This document shows positions 59,203 through 64,000 of a stretch of 64,000 nucleotides of DNA, piece after piece. The DNA is from Planctomycetia bacterium (GTDB lineage: Bacteria; Planctomycetota; Phycisphaerae; UBA1845; Fen-1342): NCBI GenBank assembly GCA_015709575.1, contig CP054190.1:2478616-2542615 (forward strand). Direction: 5' to 3'. Positions within the stretch are counted from its first letter, which is position 1; each line of letters opens with the position of its first letter. The notes beneath the pieces were generated by a model. The model searched no databases, was not told the DNA's origin, and was given only the letters and a program-made list of their open reading frames with translations. The translations under genes were made by a program, and so were the position numbers.

Positions 59203-62200
59203 ATGCTTGAGCGCATCATCCATTGGTCGCTGCGCAACCGTCTGCTGGTCATTGTCGGCGCGTTGGCGCTTGTGTGTTGGGGCGCCTACTCGCTCGCACA
59301 TCTGCCGGTCGACGCCTTTCCCGACACGACGCCGGTGCTCGTGCAGGTGAACACCGCCGCCCCGGCACTCTCGGCCGAGGAAATCGAGCTGCAGGTCACC
59401 GCGCCGATCGAGCGCGAGTTGGGCGGAACGCCCGGAATCCTGGAAATCCGCAGCGTGTCACGCTTCGGTTTCTGCCAGGTCACCGCGATCTTTGAGGACG
59501 GCACGGACGTGCTGCGGGCGCGGCAGCTCGTCGGCGAGCGACTACCGGCGGTGGAGCTGCCTGGCGGCGTCGAGCGGCCTCGCATCGGGCCGCTGTCCAG
59601 CGGCCTCGGCGAAATCCTGCATTACGCGGTGGTCGGTCGCGGGCAGGACCTCACCGAGCTGACCACGCTCCAGGACTGGGTCATCCGTCCGCGGCTGCTG
59701 GGTGTGCCCGGCGTGGCGGAGGTCAACACCTGGGGCGGGTTGCGAAAGCAGTTCCAGGTACTCGTGGACCCGGTGCGGCTGGTTAAGCACGGCTTTTCGC
59801 TGGACGACCTGCTCGACGCGCTGCGGCGCAGCAACCTCACGGTCGGCGGCGGCAACCTCGCGTATGGCGGGGAGTTGCACGTCGTGCAGGGCGTTGCGCT
59901 GACGCGCGACGTGCGCGAGATCGGCAACGTCGTGGTTTCCGCCCGCGACGGCGTTCCCATTCGTGTGGCCGACGTCGCCGACGTCGTGGAGGGGCACGAG
60001 CTGCGCCGCGGCGGCGTCACCGCCAATGGCGAGGGTGAGATCGTCCACGGACTGGCGTTCATGACCATCGGCGAAAACGCCCGCGAAGTGACGCAGCGCC
60101 TGCTGGATCGCATCGCGGAGGTGCGGCGCGAGCTGCCCGCGGGCGTCGAGATCCAGGTGCTGTACGCCCGCAGCGAGCTGGTGGACCAGGTTATCGCGAC
60201 CGTCCGTAAGAACCTTCTCGAAGGAGCGCTGCTGGTCGTGGCGGTGCTGTTCGCCTTTCTCGGAAGCCTGCGGGCAGGGCTGATTGTCGCACTGGCGATT
60301 CCACTGGCGATGATGTGCTCGTTCAACGCGATGCTGCAGGTCGGCATCGCCGCCAGCCTGCTGAGCCTCGGCGCGATCGACTTTGGACTGGTCGTGGACA
60401 GCTCCGTGATCATGGTCGAGAACAGCGTCCGTCGGCTCTCGTTGGCCGATCCCGCGATTCCCTCCGCTGACGTCGTCCGCGACGCCTGCGTCGAGGTGCG
60501 CCGCCCCACCATGTTCGGCGAATTGATCATCATGGTCGTGTACATGCCGATCCTGCTGCTCGAAGGCGTCGAGGGGCGGCTCTTTCGTCCCATGGCGCTG
60601 ACCGTGATTTTCGCGCTCGGCGCGTCGCTCGTGCTCTCCATGACCCTGGTGCCTGTGTTGTGCGCGATGTTCCTGGGGCGCCGCGCCGCTCACCGGGAGG
60701 GGCGGATCCTGCGGGCGGCGCAGTCCGTCGTGCGACCCGCCGTCCGCGGCGCTGTTCGCCTGCGCTGGGTCACCATCCCGGCCGCGTGCCTGCTGCTGGC
60801 GGCGGGCGGATGGTCGTCGTTGAGGCTCGGGGCCGAGTTCGTGCCGCGCCTCGGCGAGATGGCCATCACCATGAACGGCATCCGCCTGTCGGGCGTCTCG
60901 CTGGGCGAATCGCTACGCGTTGGTACGCAGATTGAGCGCATGCTGCTCGAGGAATTCCCCGACGAGATCCGCGATGTCTGGAGCCGCACCGGCACCGCCG
61001 AAATCTCCACCGACCCGATGGGGCTCGAAGTCACCGACCTCTTTATCACGCTCCAACCGCGCGAGCGCTGGACGCAGGCCCGCACGCAGTCCGAGTTGAC
61101 GGAGCGCATCGACGCCGAAATCGCTCGCTTTCCAGGGATGAACCGCGTCTTCTCGCAGCCGATCGAGATGCGCATGAACGAGCTGCTGGCCGGCATCCGC
61201 ACCGACGTCGGCATCAAGCTGTTCGGACCCGACCTGGGCGAACTGCGCAGCCTGGCGCTGCGCGCCGCTGAAATCGCTGAGTCCGTTCGCGGCGCCGCGG
61301 ATGTCTCGGTCGAGCAATTGACCGGCCTGCCCGTGCTCGAGATCCGCGTCGACCAGGACGCCATCGCCCGCTACGGCATTCCCGCCGAGCACGTGCTGGA
61401 GATGGTCGAGGCCGTCGGCGGAATCCAGGTGGGACAGATTCGCGAGTTTGATCGGCGCTTCGACCTGGTGGTGCGGCTCGATGAGCGCTCGCGAGGAACC
61501 CCCGAGTCGATCGCTGCGATTCTCGTCTCCACCGCCGACGGTCAGCGCATCCCGCTCTCACTGCTGGCCGACGTGCGCCAGGTCGAGGGGCCCGCCGCAG
61601 TCAACCGCGAGTCCGGTCGCCGGCGCGCGATCGTGAGCTGCAATGTCCGCGGGCGCGACCTGGCCGGCTTCGTCACCGAGCTGCGGCGCCGGCTCGATGC
61701 CGAACTGTCGCCGCCCACCGGCTACAACTTCGAGATCGGCGGGCAGTGGGAGCATCTCACCCGCGCTGCAGGCCGCCTCGCGATCATCATTCCCACGGCG
61801 CTGGGAATCATCCTGCTGCTGCTTTACCTCAGCACCCGCAGCGTCGCCGATGCGATGATCATTTTCACGGGCGCTCCATTCGCGGCGCTGGGCGGAATCG
61901 TCGCCCTCGCGCTGCGCGACATGCCCTTTACGATCTCGGCCGGCGTCGGATTCGTCGCCGTATCGGGCGTCTCGGTGCTGAACGGGCTGGTGCTGGTGGC
62001 GGCGATCCGGCGCCGGCTCGCCGAAGGCGCGCCGATCGACGAAGCGATCGAGCACGCCCGCAGCATTCGCCTGCGCCCGATCCTGATGACGGCGCTCGTC
62101 GCGGCCCTGGGCTTCGTGCCGATGGCGCTCAACACCGGAATCGGAGCGGAGGTGCAGCGACCGCTGGCGACCGTGGTCATTGGCGGCGTAATCGCGGACA

Positions 62201-62280
62201 ATCTACTGACGTTGCTTGTGCTCCCGGCGCTGTTCCGCGCGTTCGCACCGACACGGCGAACCTCTCCGGCCGCGGCATGA
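59203..62280 (+). CDS. Heavy-metal efflux RND pump, CzcA family
   Basis: Inner-membrane proton/metal antiporter, 1,025 residues, twelve predicted TMs with two large periplasmic loops. The start MLERIIHWSLRNRLLVI is the standard family N-terminus. The proton-relay signature DFGLVVDSSVIMVEN contains Asp393, Asp399 and Glu406, with the same spacing as Asp402/Asp408/Glu415 of CzcA, pointing to the divalent-cation (HME) branch rather than the CusA branch, which lacks the DFG. It lies 73 bases after the adaptor with GGAG upstream. No TolC/CzcC-type outer-membrane gene is in the window. The metal is not certain. Confidence 0.94.
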   Translation: MLERIIHWSLRNRLLVIVGALALVCWGAYSLAHLPVDAFPDTTPVLVQVNTAAPALSAEEIELQVTAPIERELGGTPGILEIRSVSRFGFCQVTAIFEDGTDVLRARQLVGERLPAVELPGGVERPRIGPLSSGLGEILHYAVVGRGQDLTELTTLQDWVIRPRLLGVPGVAEVNTWGGLRKQFQVLVDPVRLVKHGFSLDDLLDALRRSNLTVGGGNLAYGGELHVVQGVALTRDVREIGNVVVSARDGVPIRVADVADVVEGHELRRGGVTANGEGEIVHGLAFMTIGENAREVTQRLLDRIAEVRRELPAGVEIQVLYARSELVDQVIATVRKNLLEGALLVVAVLFAFLGSLRAGLIVALAIPLAMMCSFNAMLQVGIAASLLSLGAIDFGLVVDSSVIMVENSVRRLSLADPAIPSADVVRDACVEVRRPTMFGELIIMVVYMPILLLEGVEGRLFRPMALTVIFALGASLVLSMTLVPVLCAMFLGRRAAHREGRILRAAQSVVRPAVRGAVRLRWVTIPAACLLLAAGGWSSLRLGAEFVPRLGEMAITMNGIRLSGVSLGESLRVGTQIERMLLEEFPDEIRDVWSRTGTAEISTDPMGLEVTDLFITLQPRERWTQARTQSELTERIDAEIARFPGMNRVFSQPIEMRMNELLAGIRTDVGIKLFGPDLGELRSLALRAAEIAESVRGAADVSVEQLTGLPVLEIRVDQDAIARYGIPAEHVLEMVEAVGGIQVGQIREFDRRFDLVVRLDERSRGTPESIAAILVSTADGQRIPLSLLADVRQVEGPAAVNRESGRRRAIVSCNVRGRDLAGFVTELRRRLDAELSPPTGYNFEIGGQWEHLTRAAGRLAIIIPTALGIILLLLYLSTRSVADAMIIFTGAPFAALGGIVALALRDMPFTISAGVGFVAVSGVSVLNGLVLVAAIRRRLAEGAPIDEAIEHARSIRLRPILMTALVAALGFVPMALNTGIGAEVQRPLATVVIGGVIADNLLTLLVLPALFRAFAPTRRTSPAAA

Positions 62281-62401
62281 CGCCGGGTTCAGGAGATCGA
62301 GCCGCGCGATCGCGGAATCGCAGATTCGCGAGGCTGTCACGGACTGTGACCGGCGCATGGGCGGCCGTTACATCAGCGACGCGCTGGCAGGAGTAGTTCG
62401 A

Positions 62402-62806
62402 ATGACCCCGCATCTCTATCGCGTGATTGTGCCCGTTCGCGACGTGGACGCCGCGGCGCGCTTCTACGGGGCGATCTTCGGCGACCCCGGTCGGCGCATC
62501 TCGCCGGGACGGCACTATTTCAACTGCGGCGGCACGATCCTGGCCTGCCTCGATCCCGCCCGCGACGGGGAAGAGGTCCAGTTCCGGCCGAACCCCGAGT
62601 GGTTCTATTTCGCCGTCGAGGACATCGAGGCCACGTATGCCACGGTGAAGCAAGCCGGGGCGACGCCCGCCGGCGACGTGCACGGCGGAGCGGGCTTCGA
62701 GATCGTGAAGCGCCCATGGGGCGAGCGCTCGTTCTACGCGTATGACCCGTTCGGCAACCCGATCTGCTTCGTGGATCGCACGACCATCTTCACCGGCGAG
62801 GATTGA
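62402..62806 (+). CDS. VOC/glyoxalase superfamily protein
   Basis: 134 residues, one vicinal-oxygen-chelate unit of two beta-alpha-beta-beta-beta modules. Family features are LYRVIVPVRDVDAAARFYGA at the N-terminus, WFYFAVEDIEATYATVKQAG in the middle and ERSFYAYDPFGNPICFVD at the C-terminus. The last contains the YDPFGNPI motif common to glyoxalase/bleomycin-resistance and dioxygenase-like members. Candidate metal ligands cannot be fixed without a structure. AGGAG lies eight bases before the ATG. Substrate unknown; it follows the efflux pump but a functional link is not shown. Confidence 0.88.
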   Translation: MTPHLYRVIVPVRDVDAAARFYGAIFGDPGRRISPGRHYFNCGGTILACLDPARDGEEVQFRPNPEWFYFAVEDIEATYATVKQAGATPAGDVHGGAGFEIVKRPWGERSFYAYDPFGNPICFVDRTTIFTGED

Positions 62807-62811
62807 AACGG

Positions 62812-62849
62812 GCGCCGCCGCCGGTTCCGCGAAGAACCAGCGGCGGCGC
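62812..62849. terminator. Strong hairpin between convergent genes
   Basis: A 16-bp inverted repeat with a single mismatch: 62812-62827 pairs with 62834-62849 around the loop CGCGAA. It lies just after the VOC stop and points toward the convergent PEP-CTERM gene. There is no U-tract, so it may be a bidirectional or 3'-protecting structure. Confidence 0.55.
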
Positions 62850-62952
62850 ACCCGCAGACTCGATGAATGATCCGACCGGTCCGGGGCCATGCCTGCCGCG
62901 TCCGGAGCCGCAGCGCGCCGCGCCCGCGTCGTTCGCCGATCGTCCGTCCTTC

Positions 62953-63672
62953 CTAGCGACGGCGCAGCATTAGCACCGCAATGCCAAACAGCGCCAGCGA
63001 CGCCGGCTCGGGGTTCGCCACACCTGGCGTGTCTGTCGCATAGTTCACGAGATCCGTTTGGGCCGTCGGTGTGCCGTTGTCAAACGAATCGAAGTTCCAA
63101 CTGCCCAGGCCGTTGGGCAGGCGCCACAGATGCCACGGCGAACCCTTGATCGGGTCCGGCCCGACGGTCGTCGAGGTGTAAATCTGGTCCGCGCCTTCGC
63201 CGATGAACGCGACCACGTCGATGATCTCGGCCCAGGGCGTCAGGTCGAGGATCCCGTCGTCGTTTGTGTCCACGTCCAGGTTCAGCGCGCCGGAAAACCC
63301 GCGCACCAGCATGTGCGTGTAGTTGTCGTCGTTCTCGAAGTTCAGCGCCGACGCGGAGAGCGTCAGGTCAATCTGCGACGGATTGACCGTGAGCGTCGCC
63401 TCGGCCGCCAGGAAGTATCCGTCGGCGGGAATCGAGAATCCCGTCAGCGGCGTCACGTTCTCAATCGTTCCCGACCCGCCCGCACCATCGCCGATGACGA
63501 TGTACGTCAGGCCGTTCAGCGAAGCGCCCGGCGCGCCCCACAACTCGAAGTATTCGTTGATGTCACCGCCCGGATTGTCCGTCCGGATCTCGTTGATCCG
63601 AATGTTTGCCGCCGCAAGGGCAGCCATTCCGCCGACCGCAGCAACCGCCACGGCCTTGCTCCACAGAGTCAT
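62953..63672 (-). CDS. PEP-CTERM protein with lamin-tail-like domain
   Basis: 239 residues from the ATG at 63672, chosen because GAGGAGGAGC lies four bases upstream. Signal peptide (AVAVAAVGGMAALAAA), then a lamin-tail-type beta domain starting IRINEIRTDNPGGDINEYFE and containing LTYIVIGDGAGGSGTIENV. The C-terminus is a PEP-CTERM sorting signal: PEPASLALFGIAVLMLRRR, that is PEP, hydrophobic helix, Arg cluster. Such proteins are sorted by an exosortase and usually displayed on the surface or exported; no exosortase gene is in this window. Confidence 0.88.
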   Translation of the reverse strand: MTLWSKAVAVAAVGGMAALAAANIRINEIRTDNPGGDINEYFELWGAPGASLNGLTYIVIGDGAGGSGTIENVTPLTGFSIPADGYFLAAEATLTVNPSQIDLTLSASALNFENDDNYTHMLVRGFSGALNLDVDTNDDGILDLTPWAEIIDVVAFIGEGADQIYTSTTVGPDPIKGSPWHLWRLPNGLGSWNFDSFDNGTPTAQTDLVNYATDTPGVANPEPASLALFGIAVLMLRRR

Positions 63673-64000
63673 CGAAGCTCCTCCTCTCCGCATCCGCGCA
63701 TTGCGGACGCGCATCAGGACCGATCCCTTCGCACCGGCAATATGCCGCCGACGTCAGCCCGCTCCTCCAGCGGGCCGCCGCCCTGCCCGAGCGGCATCAC
63801 GACGCCGATCGGAAGCGCACCGAAATTCGGTACGGCCGGGAGAGTAGAGACCCGAATCAACGGGCGCAACCCCGCCACTGCCGACCTAGCGCAATCTTCA
63901 CGCCCCCCAGCCAGAACCCACACGCAGGTGAAAAACTTCGCGCGCCCTTAGCGCCCCGCCCGGCCACGATCCGGGGACGAAAGCAAGCCGCGCAGGCCGT
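63673..64000. other. Right-end region without a recognised gene
   Basis: After the Shine-Dalgarno of the PEP-CTERM gene (63676-63685) the remaining bases hold only short frames in both directions with no family likeness. It is GC-rich; no convincing promoter, terminator or RNA gene was identified. A gene reading in from beyond the edge cannot be excluded. Confidence 0.5.

Noticed and set aside
1-64000. tRNA, rRNA, CRISPR, insertion sequence or prophage
   Set aside because: The intergenic gaps are short and none shows cloverleaf, regular spacer-repeat, transposase or terminal inverted repeat patterns by eye; a covariance-model scan would be the decisive check for RNA genes.

Overview
The window is high-GC bacterial chromosome with densely packed genes. 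Several traits point to the Planctomycetes, most likely a Phycisphaerae-like lineage: a long Pro/Gly-rich type II secretion cluster, a lamin-tail PEP-CTERM protein, a membrane-anchored terpene-cyclase-fold protein, ExbB/ExbD with a von Willebrand A protein, and an Lgt with a large insertion. This placement is inference from gene content; there is no rRNA in the window. No tRNA, CRISPR array, insertion sequence or prophage was seen.

Layout. (1) 1-5.0 kb: 3' part of a sigma-70 family factor with a good intrinsic terminator, then a leftward lipid operon rpmF-plsX-fabH-fabD-fabG. (2) 5.1-7.3 kb: rightward panC-lgt. (3) 7.4-13.6 kb: rightward envelope-energisation cluster of DUF1844, a membrane-anchored VWA protein, ExbB, two ExbD and a large exported TPR-type protein. 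(4) 13.7-21.4 kb: ABC exporter operon behind a near-ideal sigma-70 promoter, with one ATPase and two tandem pairs of FtsX-type permeases (A-B-A'-B'), then an HlyD/MacA adaptor and an orphan ABC-2 permease. (5) 21.5-28.1 kb: housekeeping genes ppa, ffh (leftward), guaB, gltX and acylphosphatase, plus two small exported proteins. (6) 28.2-51.1 kb: leftward type II secretion/type IV pilus-like cluster gspG-H-I-J-K-L, a GspM/PilO-GspC/PilP fusion, a giant secretin of about 4,460 residues, a lipoprotein overlapping its stop codon, and an MreD-like membrane protein. (7) 51.3-54.5 kb: rsmG, then a VKOR/DsbA-like disulfide pair. (8) 54.6-56.7 kb: membrane-anchored prenyltransferase-fold protein. (9) 56.8-62.3 kb: heavy-metal RND efflux genes (small Cys-rich exported protein, adaptor with Cys/His metal motifs, CzcA-type pump). 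(10) 62.4-64.0 kb: VOC-family protein and a PEP-CTERM lamin-tail protein.

The outstanding feature is the secretin gene at 29.6-43.0 kb. Secretins of type II systems are usually 600-800 residues. This one is a single uninterrupted reading frame in which about 37 divergent N-domain-like repeats precede one C-terminal secretin pore domain. The repeats fall into three blocks separated by Pro/Ala/Thr-rich linkers, and the second long linker is preceded by an internal hydrophobic segment, as if several secretin N-terminal regions had been fused. With its adjacent lipoprotein, the GspM-GspC fusion and a recurrent GGCGGGTATAA element upstream of several genes of the cluster, it may be an elongated secretion channel suited to a deep periplasm. 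The architecture is read from sequence; the structural idea is inference.

Several genes (guaB, gltX, ffh, the HlyD adaptor, the Cys-rich protein) have a -10-like hexamer only 6-9 bases before the ATG and no Shine-Dalgarno, suggesting leaderless transcripts.
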